The translations under genes and the position numbers were made by a program. Of a DNA stretch of 64,000 bases, positions 10,568-20,955 are shown piece after piece. How positions within the stretch are numbered: the stretch's first letter is position 1; each line of letters begins with the position of its first letter. The notes below the pieces were generated by a model, which was given only the letters and a program-made list of their open reading frames with translations, was not told the DNA's origin and did no database searches. Location of the stretch: assembly GCA_015345905.1 (NCBI GenBank), contig JADDTR010000006.1:372001-436000 (forward strand), read 5' to 3'. Origin of the DNA: Aotearoamyces nothofagi (lineage: Eukaryota; Ascomycota; Leotiomycetes; Leotiales; Tympanidaceae).

Positions 10568-10618
10568 ATTCCTAACCCCTTCACCCGGGTGCGCCGTAGC
10601 AGAATTAGATCACACCAA

Positions 10619-10980
10619 ATGGCACCACCAGTCGAAACTTGGTCGGCACGCGAACTGCCGGAGCGCATCCAAGTGTCGGCTACAGGCCGAGTACGAAAAG
10701 GCGAGAAAATAGATCTTAAGAAGTGCGAGCTGTTGGAGATGCTGCAGTATGAGTGTGTAGTTGAAGACGAGGGGCGTAGGTGGGATGCTAGGGTTGTGTG
10801 TAGGCCCGTCGAGAGACTTTTTAGGAGGTGAGTTGGCTCTTTGTCTCTGGAGTATTAAATTGGGTCTTGTGATAGGTAAAAAGACTTAGAGCTAATGCTG
10901 GGACTAGATGTCAAGACCGGAATGGCACCGTGATGGTTGAGACGACCGCTTGGGAGGAGAGAGCCAAGGGGAAGAGTTGA
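10619..10980 (+). CDS. Mitochondrial inner-membrane peptidase component Som1
   Basis: Two exons, 10619-10827 and 10908-10980, give 93 residues. Som1 is a small fungal protein that associates with the inner-membrane peptidase (Imp1/Imp2) and is needed for correct processing of some Imp1 substrates exported to the intermembrane space. The family signature is plain: MAPPVETW at the start, KCELLEMLQYEC in the middle, then RLFRR joined across the intron to CQDRNGTVMVETTAWE. The intron of 80 nt is placed by the conserved RRCQD junction. The two YEC/RRCQ cysteines and the PVERLFRRC segment are those conserved in the family. The start codon lies only 51 bp from the ATG of the divergent XRCC2-like gene. 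Confidence 0.9.
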
Positions 10981-11527
10981 AGCGGCCGGTTGGGAGGATT
11001 TTCAGACACGCTGCCGCCTCGATATTGAAGCTATGGAGAAGATACAGGAGTGGGAGATTCTACTAGATTTGCACTAAGGGTATTTCCTCCCAAAAGAGGT
11101 AAATAGATGCCAGTTGAGTAGCCTCATGCTCAGTCATATCACGTGACTAGACCCGGCATCTCAACAGCGTACATAGCAAGCCTGGACCTGGCTGCAATTG
11201 ACAATTCAGGACATACGTGGTAATGGTTGTGCTTTCACTTATGACTGGGGTGTTTAGGGATATAAGGTCACGATTGCCATTTAGGGTCAATGTGCAAGCA
11301 ATGCATATTATCTCTGTTGTAGTGCATGTATCTACGTCTACCGTTCATAGCTGCAAGCATACCTCGATACCTACCATTCGGCCACAAATTTCTTAAATCC
11401 AGTTCAATTTCTGGATATAATCTAGCCGTATTGTGCAATTTTGACCTTATGCCTCATGACGCCTATGCTATGCTCTGAACCGAAAAAACACCCTGTGCTG
11501 ATCATGCAACCCGAAGAAAAGAAAAGC
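10981..11527. other. Convergent intergenic region
   Basis: This is the 3' space of Som1 (plus) and TAF8 (minus). One CACGTG palindrome lies at 11140-11145. No gene or repeat was recognised. Confidence 0.4.
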
Positions 11528-12580
11528 CTACCTCCTGATTCTTGGAACAGGCTTTCTTCTATACAGCTTTCCCGCGTCAACCAATATGCTCTGCTCGTCG
11601 TCTTCAATGTCCTTCGTTCGTGCCTTAGTAAGGACATTTCCAGTAGCGATATCCTTCATCGTTGCCTCCCACATCCTGTGTGTCTTTCTGTGCTTTGCAC
11701 TCTTTTCGGATGCCTTCCTCACACCTCTGTTATCTCCAGCCTTTCCGACTTTGACAAGACGACGCAAAGCTTCTTCTCCCTGTCGTGCTGCTTCGGTAGC
11801 CTTCTCTCTAATCTTCCTTGGATCTTTCTCACGCTGTGGCATTACAACCGTGGACTTGTAGGTATGCTTGCTCGGAAATGCTGGAAATGGCTTGGGTATA
11901 TATGGCTTCGAAAGCTTGTCTGTAGCTCCATCGAGCTCTTCGCCAAGTAAGCTCTTAGCCGTATCCGTTTCTGGTACCATAGGGGAGTTTAACTCGAAGA
12001 CCAGTCGAGTCTTTGAAGGTGAAACAGGTGGCTTTAGATGTGGACGAAGTAACCTGTCTGTAAGGCCCTGGCGTCGTAAGGCATATTCGAAATCTAGAGG
12101 AATTGGCTGCGCTCTACGAGCAGAGAGCATGGACTCGGTCACATAAGACAGGAATTTTGTGGCATCTAGAGTCTCAGTATGCCTAAAAAGTGCGTTTTTA
12201 TGATGGAAATACGTACATGCATCTGCTTCAGCACACAAGCTCTCCAGTGCTTCCTTCGATGCACTATCAAATCCTACATGCTCGAGTACCAGAGCTGTAG
12301 ATCGTTCAAGGAGCTTCCACTGGGTATCATGGAAAGCAGGCGTAGTATCAATAATGGCTGGGGTGATCTCTTGCGATGGGAGAGGATGTAGACTGTCCGA
12401 TGCAATGCGTTGCCTTTTAGCTACCGGTTCTTCTAAACCCGGTCCATCGCTGTGACTTGTTATAGAGCGCTTTCTCGACACAGGTGTCGCAGCGTCTGGT
12501 GTTCCTGTTGTCTCGCTGACGACTGCAGAATGCGGCGAACCCTTGGAGCTCAATGGCTCATCTTTGACTGAGTCTGCCAT
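11528..12580 (-). CDS. TAF8: TFIID subunit TAF8
   Basis: TAF8 is a histone-fold subunit of the general transcription factor TFIID; it pairs with TAF10 and brings in TAF2. The N-terminal third is disordered, with a KRQR basic patch. A histone fold (Bromo_TP type) follows: LLERSTALVLEHVGFDSASK and ESLCAEADA, then SYVTESMLSARRAQPIPLDFEYALRRQ. The conserved TAF8 C-terminal domain is KPYIPKPFPAFPSKHTYK then EKDPRKIREKATEAARQGEEAL. An intron of 51 nt (12216-12166, GTACGT...CTAG) is proposed within the histone fold. It is in phase and free of stops, so both spliced and unspliced forms are open. Spliced exons 12580-12217 and 12165-11528 give 333 residues. An in-frame ATG at 12697 would add 39 unconserved residues and cannot be excluded. 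Confidence 0.88.
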   Translation of the reverse strand: MADSVKDEPLSSKGSPHSAVVSETTGTPDAATPVSRKRSITSHSDGPGLEEPVAKRQRIASDSLHPLPSQEITPAIIDTTPAFHDTQWKLLERSTALVLEHVGFDSASKEALESLCAEADACTYFHHKNALFRHTETLDATKFLSYVTESMLSARRAQPIPLDFEYALRRQGLTDRLLRPHLKPPVSPSKTRLVFELNSPMVPETDTAKSLLGEELDGATDKLSKPYIPKPFPAFPSKHTYKSTVVMPQREKDPRKIREKATEAARQGEEALRRLVKVGKAGDNRGVRKASEKSAKHRKTHRMWEATMKDIATGNVLTKARTKDIEDDEQSILVDAGKLYRRKPVPRIRR

Positions 12581-12825
12581 TGCAGGAGGACGAGCAAATC
12601 GACCTGATTCCGCACCATGGCACTGCGAATGGTAGTGGTTGTTGATTTTTGGCAGCCTCGAGATCCAGTTGCGACACGGCTGTGATTGGTTCGGCATCTT
12701 GAAGTCTTGGCGTTTCCGCGTTAGCGTGAACGTCGTTCGATGTTCGTCACCTCAGCTTCCAACTACAACAAGTTCACATACCCCAAATCCCCAGAAACTA
12801 CTACAACATCCATCCAATTCACAAG

Positions 12826-13318
12826 ATGGCAATTGCACCAATCACCGGAGTATGTTCCCAGTTGCCTTCAATTCAAGTTCACAATCCCGAGGGGTATCTT
12901 ATGCAGGAAGGGATAATAGGCTGACCTTGCTTCTTTGCAGATGCTCCGAAGAGGCCTTGTCCTCGACATCAGCATCGCCTTTGGTAAGTCAATTATGGAT
13001 GTGCATTTGCAGTCAACCATATACGGTTTCGAGTCGATAAGCTACAATCTACAAGCTGCAATGACCGAAATATCCGGACAATGGAAGCGATGATGAATCA
13101 ACTAGGACATTTCGGCTGATGCGCCGTATTCTAGGTCTCGGAACCTCGTTCGGTTACCTCTTCTGGTGTGTAAAGATATCTCATAATTGAATTGCCTGGT
13201 TAAGTCACCGTGAACTGACTTGCGGTACAGGTACGGATACCATGTTCCTGCCATTCGCCGTCGTGATGCACTCTACTCAAAGCTAGAGGAGCAAAGAGCT
13301 GCCGCAGCAGGTATATAG
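12826..13318 (+). CDS. Cytochrome c oxidase subunit VIIa (Cox9-type)
   Basis: Four small exons, 12826-12849, 12941-12983, 13135-13165 and 13231-13318, encode 61 residues. The protein is a single-helix accessory subunit of respiratory complex IV in the mitochondrial inner membrane. The family pattern is complete: MAIAPITGMLRRGLVLDISIAFG, the membrane helix through GLGTSFGYLFWYGYHVP, then the basic RRRD and a short C-terminal helix YSKLEEQRAA. All three introns are phase-checked against this conserved order. There is no cleavable presequence, as is usual for this subunit. It shares a 245-bp divergent promoter with TAF8. Confidence 0.93.
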
Positions 13319-14246
13319 AGGGAGATACGATTGTTTTGGAAGACATAAGAAGCATGATGATGGGAAGGCAAGGGGGATAGCAGAACGATATGCATATATT
13401 CATGTTACGATCGATGGTATTGGCGGAACACCTTAGCTGTACAGGACCTAGGCATTGAGAAATATAACGTCAATTCAGTACTCGGGATTATCTCACGGAT
13501 ATAATACTATGCTATGCGCCTCTGGCTACTGCTGCTAATTATGCCGTCCATCCTGCTGCCATAGCTTGCCCCTCACATTTCTGCTGGAGAATCTAAGACA
13601 ATAGATTCGGCTGTTTTGTAGGTTAATTATACGGTATGATCAAAATCGTAACGTATAGCAGTACACTGTAGTTCATGTTTTATCTCTTCCTCTACGATTG
13701 GCATCCGCACCTATATAGCCGAATAGCCTCACTAAATAGCCGTTCGGGAACAGTAAGATGAGTTCGTCACCAACATACAAATACAGCTTCTGGCAATAGC
13801 AGGCATATTAAAGGTCATTCGTCCCTGCACTCATAGACCTAGCTGCAAATGAGGCGCGATGCATTGTACAACGTACACCCATAAGACTAAGTTTAGCCTT
13901 GGGCGGCTGTGTTAAGACATATATTAAATTCCATTTCTGTAAAGAATAGCTCTCAGTGGCATTGATGCCTTCGAGAGACCTTTATTTTTATTGTAATCGC
14001 CGATTAGTTTATCTTGATAGTCGTTGGTTGAGCCATTAGCCATAAATGAGGCGGATGGCCGAAAAGGAAGCCAACTGAAAACCGCTAGCGCAAAATTTCC
14101 TTAGCCGACACACAACCCTATCCCACAATAGATTTGAAGGATCGCAAAGAGATTCTCGAGAGAACGACATTTCACGTATTCACGACGTCCACAACTCCGA
14201 GAACGTGAAAACCCGTCGTAGTCGATTAAGCAATTGATCGCACATC
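13319..14246. other. Intergenic region upstream of RACK1
   Basis: The 928 bases are AT-rich with no conserved frame. The last 150 bases form the RACK1 promoter and 5' leader. No repeat or RNA gene was recognised. Confidence 0.45.
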
Positions 14247-15508
14247 ATGACGGAACAACTCATCCTCAAGGGTACCCTCGAGGGCCACAGTGGCTGGGTC
14301 ACCAGCTTAGCCACCTCATTGGAGAAGTATGCGCGATGTACATATACTCGCAGACAGGACAATGCTGATTCCTTTACAGCCCAAACATGCTTCTGTCCGG
14401 CAGTCGTGACAAGACCCTTATCATCTGGAACTTGACCCGCGACGAGACCTCATACGGATACCCAAAACGCTCCCTCCATGGTCACTCCCACATCGTCTCT
14501 GACTGTGTATGTTTTTACCGCAGATTGCTAGGTTGGGTGCAATTGCTGATGATTTTCTAGGTTATCTCCTCTGATGGAGCCTACGCTCTCTCCGCTTCAT
14601 GGGACAAGACTCTCCGCCTCTGGGAGCTTTCCACCGGTACCACCACCCGTCGATTCGTCGGCCACACCAACGACGTTCTCTCCGTTTCTTTCTCGGCGGA
14701 CAACCGACAAATTGTTTCCGGCTCAAGAGATCGCACCATCAAGCTATGGAATACTCTCGGCGACTGCAAGTTCACCATCACGGAGAAGGGACACACTGAG
14801 TGGGTTTCGTGCGTTAGATTCAGCCCAAATCCCCAGAACCCAGTCATTGTCAGCTCCGGATGGGACAAGCTTGTCAAGGTTAGTTGGCAATTTTTTCAGC
14901 TGTCTATGCGAGCATCTTGGATCTATATGATGCAACGCAACTTATAAAGTATTTGCTACTTCAGAGCTTGGGAGACCAAGCCATGAGACAATCATTCACC
15001 AATGCCCTGATTAAGATTCCACCGCATGCTTGCATTTCAGATATTTAATACCTCGAAGTTCTATGCTAACTGAATTTTCCAGGTTTGGGAGCTCGCGTCT
15101 TGCCGCCTACAAACTGACCACATCGGACACACCGGCTACATAAACACCGTTACTATCTCCCCCGATGGATCTCTTTGCGCTTCAGGTGGAAAGGATGGAA
15201 CCACCATGCTTTGGGACTTGAACGAGTCAAAGCATCTTTACTCCCTGAATGCTGGTGACGAGATCCACGCCCTGGTCTTCTCACCTAACCGGTACTGGCT
15301 CTGCGCCGCTACATCCAGCAGCATCATCATCTTTGACTTAGAGAAGAAGAGCAAGGTTGACGAGCTAAAGCCAGAGTTTGCAGTCGTTGGCAAGAAGAGC
15401 AGAGAGCCAGAGTGTGTCAGCTTGGCGTGGAGTGCGGATGGTCAGACTTTGTTCGCTGGTTACACTGACAACTTGATTCGGGCTTGGGGTGTTATGTCAA
15501 GAGCATAA
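14247..15508 (+). CDS. RACK1/Cpc2/Asc1 ribosome-associated WD-repeat protein
   Basis: Four exons, 14247-14326, 14380-14506, 14561-14878 and 15083-15508, give 316 residues, the standard length of RACK1. It is a seven-bladed WD40 propeller bound to the 40S ribosomal head. It acts in translation control, ribosome quality control and amino-acid cross-pathway control (cpc-2 in Neurospora, cpcB in Aspergillus). The start [18 protein letters not shown] is nearly invariant in eukaryotes. Typical blade ends include [36 protein letters not shown] and DGTTMLWDL. The third intron is much longer (204 nt) than the first two (53 and 54 nt) and carries a U24 box C/D snoRNA, as the ASC1 intron does in yeast. 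Confidence 0.98.
14919..15020 (+). ncRNA. Box C/D snoRNA U24 (snR24/SNORD24) in RACK1 intron 3
   Basis: The intron holds, in order, a C box ATGATGC (14927-14933), a first guide with TATTTGCTACTT followed by D' CAGA (14962-14965), a C' box ATGAGAC (about 14983-14989), a second guide with TTCACCAATGCC, and a D box CTGA (15007-15010). The flanks GGATCTAT and TTAAGATTCC can pair imperfectly as a terminal stem. The guide words TATTTGCTACTTCAGA and CACCAA match, from memory, those of yeast snR24 and human U24, which direct 2'-O-methylation at neighbouring sites of the large-subunit rRNA. Host and position also match yeast, where snR24 lies in the ASC1 intron. The exact ends are estimated. Release is expected from the debranched intron by exonuclease trimming. 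Confidence 0.9.
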
Positions 15509-15985
15509 AGGGCTCGAGGCAAGGCATGAGGGAATTTGTCATAATCAGGGAAACTTTGCGGGTTTTTGCGATATCTTGCCACTTGGCGAGTTGTACTCCA
15601 AGGACATCGCACTTGCATACGTACTGAGAAAATAGAAACTTCAAAAGTACCAATGTTTTTGAGTATTTTGGTGATATTTGTGATACTCTAAACCTATCAG
15701 ATCTGGTCGAAACAGGTAAATATCCTCGAAATGAAGGGCCACAAAAAGTACAATCAATCATTTGGCCTATAAGCAATGCCGCGAATTCTTTGGTTCGGCG
15801 CAATATGACTTTAACTTGCGCGTGAATTAAGTAAATAGATTATATTGATCGAGGCACCTGCCAGTACTCTCATAAAGGCCATTGGCAATTGATAGATGGC
15901 AGAAATTTAGTCTCTGAACTCCTTTCGTATATATTGCCATAAAAAGTATATTTTCACCTAATAAAGCCTCTATTGACTCCATATC
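15509..15985. other. Convergent intergenic region
   Basis: This is the 3' space of RACK1 (plus) and the SRAP gene (minus). It is AT-rich towards the right. No feature was recognised. Confidence 0.4.
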
Positions 15986-17410
15986 TTACTTACTAAAGAA
16001 ACTCGTAATCTTCTGGCTACCCTTATCCTCATTGCCGGTTTTAAGAGGACTTGTAGTGTGATTGCTAGTCGCGCTCCGTGTCTTCTTTAGTGGTTTCAAC
16101 GGTGATGTCTCTTCCAACTTTACGGGATTGCTTGACATTTTGGAAGCTTTATTTGGTGGCTCATCTGAGACGATATCATCAACGTGCTTCCGCTTGACTC
16201 TGTGTTTCTGCATGCTTCTGGGGATTGGTAGCGGGGCATTGTCTTCTGTGCCGCTGTGATCCACGGTTCCCCGAGTCTCGCCGTCTTCGTGCTTGATTTG
16301 GACATCTTTGAGAGCCTTTGGTGATGGAGTTGACTCTGCATCTTTCATGGCACCATCCTTTTTCGCAGAGTCAGCCTTTGGCTTAGCGTTTGCGAAGAAG
16401 TTGGCGATGTTGTTTTTGTTCTCTGAGCTAGCCACCGGCACGATGAAGTTTGGAGAGTTGTTTCCAACCTTGCCAACATCTTGACTGACAGGGTAGACCT
16501 CCAGTTCACCATCATATGGCTTCAAGAGTGATTGCAATTCCTTAGTCCAGGTGTGACGGTTCGGATCAAGCCAAGCTCTAATATCACCTGATCCGTTCTC
16601 AATAATAACTGGCATTCGATCATGTAGGAAATTTAGCTGCTTATTTGAAGATGTAGTTATTATTGTATAGGTGTATATTTTCTCGTCCGAGCCCTCGTAT
16701 TTTGCGCAGTCCCATAATCCAGCCATGCACATTAGCTGGCCATCCTTTCTCTTGACGTAATGCGGGATCTTTTCCTTGCCGTTGTTCTTTTTAAGCCACT
16801 CATAAAAACCCTGGGCGATAATTATACAGCGTTTCTTTTGCTTCATTGACGTCCACATGCCGCGATTGTCCGCTAGGGAATCATCGCGGCAGTTGATGGT
16901 CTTCATCATGGCACCATAGTCAGGATTCCTAGATTTTCAGGGATCAGTAATTTATATATGAATTTGACTTTTCAGTAACTGGCCTCTTCGTCCAGAATGG
17001 TATTAGCCCTATAGTCCAGTCAGAAGAATAGATAAAGATTATACATTAGGGGTTTCTTACCCCACCTCATCGTTTGCAGCTTGTACCTAACATCCTTTCC
17101 TGTGTCATTTTCTGCGTCATTTTCTACCGCTTGAGGTTCGTCCCTGGTTTCTCCATCACTCTTTGTTTGGGAGTGAGGTCCTGCTCCCCAATCTGGAGTA
17201 TCAGCTCTGTACACAATGCCGTGATATCCAGGAGCAAAGTTGTAGCTCTGCCTTGGTGCCTGGTCGCCTTCGTCTTCCGGGGCGTTGTCTACAGGCATAT
17301 TCTCGGCCTCAAGATAGGCTCGGACCTGCGATGGCCGCTGGTAATGAGTTAGTCGAATTCTAAAGATTCGGATTTTAACATGCCAATGCCAATGAGTACC
17401 GCCCACACAT
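15986..17410 (-). CDS. SRAP-domain abasic-site shield, HMCES/YedK family
   Basis: Four exons on the minus strand, 17410-17384, 17337-17061, 17008-16984 and 16928-15986, give 423 residues. HMCES-type proteins crosslink covalently to abasic sites in single-stranded DNA through Cys2 and protect replication forks. The start MCGRYSLAL supplies Cys2. Other active-site residues are Asn122 (TINCRDD), Glu153 (QGFYEW) and His212 (FLHDRMPV). Residues 240-400 are a lysine-rich fungal tail. The extreme C-terminus, SQKITSFFSK, resembles a PCNA-interacting motif with Ser in place of the first Gln. Introns 1 and 3 can only be joined in phase with GC donors (GCATGT at 17383 and GCCAGT at 16983); intron 2 has GTAAGA. 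Intron 1 has a CTAAC branch site 10 nt from its acceptor. Confidence 0.92.
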
Positions 17411-18591
17411 GCTGCTCTCTAGCTTCGGCGTTGGCGAACTTAGTGGGATAAATCAGAAGGTATTGAGTTGTTTGGCGGTGGCCCGGTGGGATACTGGTTT
17501 ATTTAATTACCGTTAAACTTTATGACATCAGATGGCTGAGGTCGGGTGCCCCTCACCGTAACACATTATTCTCCATCGGGCTCTATTCATCATCAATGCT
17601 CTCAAGGCAAATGCGAGTCAGTACTGTCCATGTTTCTTATCTAATCGTGAGCGTTTGGGGTGCGGGAGGTCAGGCTACTGCAACACGTCTCGAGACACCT
17701 TCTGCGGCAGTTGGATGACGATTTGATTGATCATTGCCTGGCTCTGATAGTTACCTACCTATTTGATTGCTTCTACGAGTAACGCTACTTAGTTCGTTCC
17801 GTCGGGCGGCGAAGTAGCTATACTACACTACAATTATGGCAGCTAAGATGAGAGCCTTTCGCCGACGGCCTCTGTGCTAACAGGAAAGAGGGCTGCCAGC
17901 AGCAGTAGTCTGACACGAAGCATGAAACCGTATTATTCGCGGTTGTTTGCTCCATCCCATTCGTTCCGGATACAGGGTTTTCATCGCGTGGCCCAGATGC
18001 AGCAAAGATTAGCCAACTTCAGGCTCTCCTTCGCCTCGGGATTGCACTCCCTACCACGGCGACGACTTCATAACCGTAACTTCGCCATAGATACAATTGA
18101 ATGGCGATGTTGAGAAGCATGCAGACAAATGGGAGTAAATCAAATCGGCTCTCAACAAATGCCAGCTGCGAATGGGCTGCATTGAAATGCAAACAAAGAG
18201 TTTCTTACCGTAGCGAGTGATGGACGTAACTGGACTAGCGTCATATTTGCTACTCCCTACCTTACCGTACACTCAATAATAATGTTCTAAACTGCGATAA
18301 TCAAAGGAACGAGGCGCGGCTTGCGTATTGCCATACAATAATGAGCGAAAATGCCCGGCACCACCGCGTTGCCAAAATGGCTTCGTCGCAAAAACCTTTC
18401 CTTCCAACCTCTCGTCCTTCAATCACCCACTTCCCATCCACTCTGCACCATAACTTGTCCTGAGATTTCTATATTCTCGAATTCACGATAATTCCGGGTC
18501 CATCAGCGACCGATTTAATATTTCACTACTCAGCCCTCGTCTCACTTCATCCCCGTTGATCTCTATTTCGAACGCCACTTCCAATCTCAAT
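17411..18591. other. Divergent intergenic region (SRAP / Ies4)
   Basis: The 1.2 kb hold no conserved frame. An open frame at 17874-18113 shows no family resemblance. The last 200 bases are pyrimidine-rich and probably contain the Ies4 promoter and 5' leader. Confidence 0.45.
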
Positions 18592-19567
18592 ATGGGCTCG
18601 GCGGTCAAAGCATCACCTGCATCTGGCAGCAATGCTCGACCGAAAAAGGCTCCGAAAACCATGATCGTCACGCTCAAGTTATCATCAAAAAGCCTCCTAC
18701 GGTTTAAACCAGTCGCCGCCGTCAAGAAAGAACCCGAGTCAAAAGCTTCGTCGTCAAAGGCTTCGTCCACTACAGCATCCAATACACTTCAGGCCGCAAC
18801 ATCTTCTCCAGGAGATAATGCATCCGAATCGAATTCCAACACGCCGGCTCCTAGTGGAACCGATGATCCTGCAACTATGCCACCGCCCGGTGAAGGAACC
18901 AAGAAGGAAAAGAAGACAGGAGTCAAAAGAAGTTCTGCACAAGTCGACGGCGTGCCCAAGCCAAGAGGAAAGCCAGGTCCGAAGAAGAAGGCCAAGCTGT
19001 AAGTCTCAACACGTTGCCTTTCCTTTCCCTAACCCAAGTCCCACACATAAACCGAGGTTTTTCGAGGGATTAAATCACGACGTCATTTCCTCGCGACCGG
19101 CATTTTACTGCCAAGTTTTCGAGAGTAACATAAGAGAAACAATGGCTGACAAGTCTTACAGAGAGGATGGTACTACCGACAACGGTGCGAACAATTCAAA
19201 GGGGCCTTCGGCGGCAGGTGCTGCCGCTGCACACAAACTTGGCCCCAAAGCGAATCAAGGTGCAATCAATGCTGGCCTTCGAGCTTTAGATCGTTCTGGT
19301 GCACCATGTCGAAAATGGCAGAAGGGGAGTTTCAGAATAAAGAGCTTTACCGGTACTGTCTGGGAAATACCACGGTGGAAGGCCCCTCCTAAGACGAACA
19401 TAAACGGCCAGACCGCAGGCTCAGCTACAGGAAGCAGCAGCAAGGAGAACAAGGACAGCAGCCAAGTAGAGAGTGACAAGAGCAACAGCGCAGGCGATGT
19501 CGAAATGGCCAGCGTTGCAAGTATACATCCAAGCTCCCCAGCTCCTGTGATTGTAGCTTCAGCTTAG
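18592..19567 (+). CDS. INO80 chromatin-remodelling complex subunit Ies4
   Basis: Two exons, 18592-18998 and 19162-19567, with a 163-nt intron, give 270 residues. Ies4 is a fungal subunit of the nuclear INO80 remodeller and is linked to the DNA-damage checkpoint response in yeast. The conserved parts are MIVTLKLSSKSLLRFKPV near residues 24-42 and a basic PKPRGKPGPKKKAKL that is joined by splicing to EDGT. Then comes KLGPKANQGAINAGLRALDRSGAPCRKW and KSFTGTVWEIPRW. The rest is low-complexity, rich in Ser, Ala, Thr and Lys. The ATG at 18592 is the first in-frame ATG. The exon junction is fixed by the conserved KLEDGT order. Confidence 0.88.
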
Positions 19568-20955
19568 GCGACGATTTCGGTACTGAGTAGCATTTATCGC
19601 GGGTATCATTTGGATGCAGATCGCATTGTTCTGCTGCCATGTATCCTTTCCTTTGCTACATGGGATAGTAGGGAACGCAGGAGTCCATGGTTCAGATCTA
19701 GCATGGAGTTCATTCAAGGTATTCACATTGTATTCTAAGGGCATTTCTCAGATCAGTGAGGCCACTCAAAGCAACAAGGACCTGGGCATCTAGGAAATCT
19801 CGAAGGAGTTCCGTATGTATCAACAGGATGCAACAAAAGGCGCGGTCGGACTAGTCCATTGATGTATTATAGAAACATGGGAAAGGTTACCTCACTTCAA
19901 GCGCAATTATACATGTTCTTACACAGATATTCTCTTACATGCTAGCTGTATTGAAATTTCAAGTGCTTTATGACACAGTTAACGAACTCCCTGACGGCCC
20001 CAAACAGATACTCGCATGGTTTCTATTGCCTGTGGTATGGTGTATCTAAAATGCACTACTGGTATAACATCTAATTTACACTCGACTGAGGCGAACACCC
20101 TTTTCCATGCTCGTGGATTCTTTTCCCTGTGTTAATATAAAAGAGTTGTAGTTTGCTTGTAGGTTCCTTGTCTTATGTAGAATACTCGCATGACAGTTCG
20201 GCAGGTTTACAAGAACCACGAACTCTGGCGCATTCCCATTCCACGAGAAAATGAGCTCTAGGTTCATTAATGACTCTAGTTAATAATAATTGAATTATTA
20301 ATCAGGTATACCCTTGTACAATTATGACCTTGAACATACGCGGATCACAATTATCAGCTCGCGCATAGCTGTCGTTTATTACTACAAATCCGACTTAAAG
20401 CATGACCGTTCAACCATTGTATTAAACATTTAAAATTAAAAGAGCCAGAGATTTGGGAAGATTTGAGCTCTAAGATTTGGTCAGCTGACTAAGTTAATAG
20501 AGCTGTAATTTAATAACAATGTCAGGTCGTACATATTTATTGATACGTTGGAGACTCTCGTCGAATCCCCGCACCCAAACACTGTGAAGTGGCTCAAATG
20601 CTAGTCGGTTAGCTCATAGACTGCCACTCACGTCGACAACATCTGAACCATCTTGTCTATACTGTGTAAACGGACTAGCTACTCTGCAGCAAGGCAAGCA
20701 CTAATCCCCAACAACATGTCAGCTTTCCACGTTTAAGGAGTGAACTCGGCTCATGGGTCGTGACGACAACGTATATACGTCAGCCAACATCATACACTTC
20801 GTCGCCGACCCAAGGAGGTCATTCACCGATAGCCAGATAAGACTATACTCACCTTCGAACTTCGCAGCGGAGCCCTGATCAGTGATATCACCAGCCTTCC
20901 TCGACAGGCTATCGTCACGCGAGACAGGTCTGCCGGTATCTGAGACACTGGATTC
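19568..20955. other. Intergenic region upstream of the RanBPM-like gene
   Basis: The 1.4 kb hold no conserved frame. A word resembling a tRNA B box near 20569-20578 was checked and does not fold into a tRNA. The stretch at 20270-20540 is AT-rich. Confidence 0.45.

Noticed and set aside
13060-13130. Box C (ATGATGA) and D (CTGA) words in intron 2 of the COX VIIa gene
   Set aside because: The two boxes are only about 19 nt apart and no acceptable second C/D' pair was found, so a complete snoRNA cannot be supported.
20520-20600. tRNA-like B box (TCGTCGAATCC)
   Set aside because: The T-loop lacks the invariant T54, no paired acceptor or anticodon arms could be formed, and the only A-box-like word lies on the wrong side.
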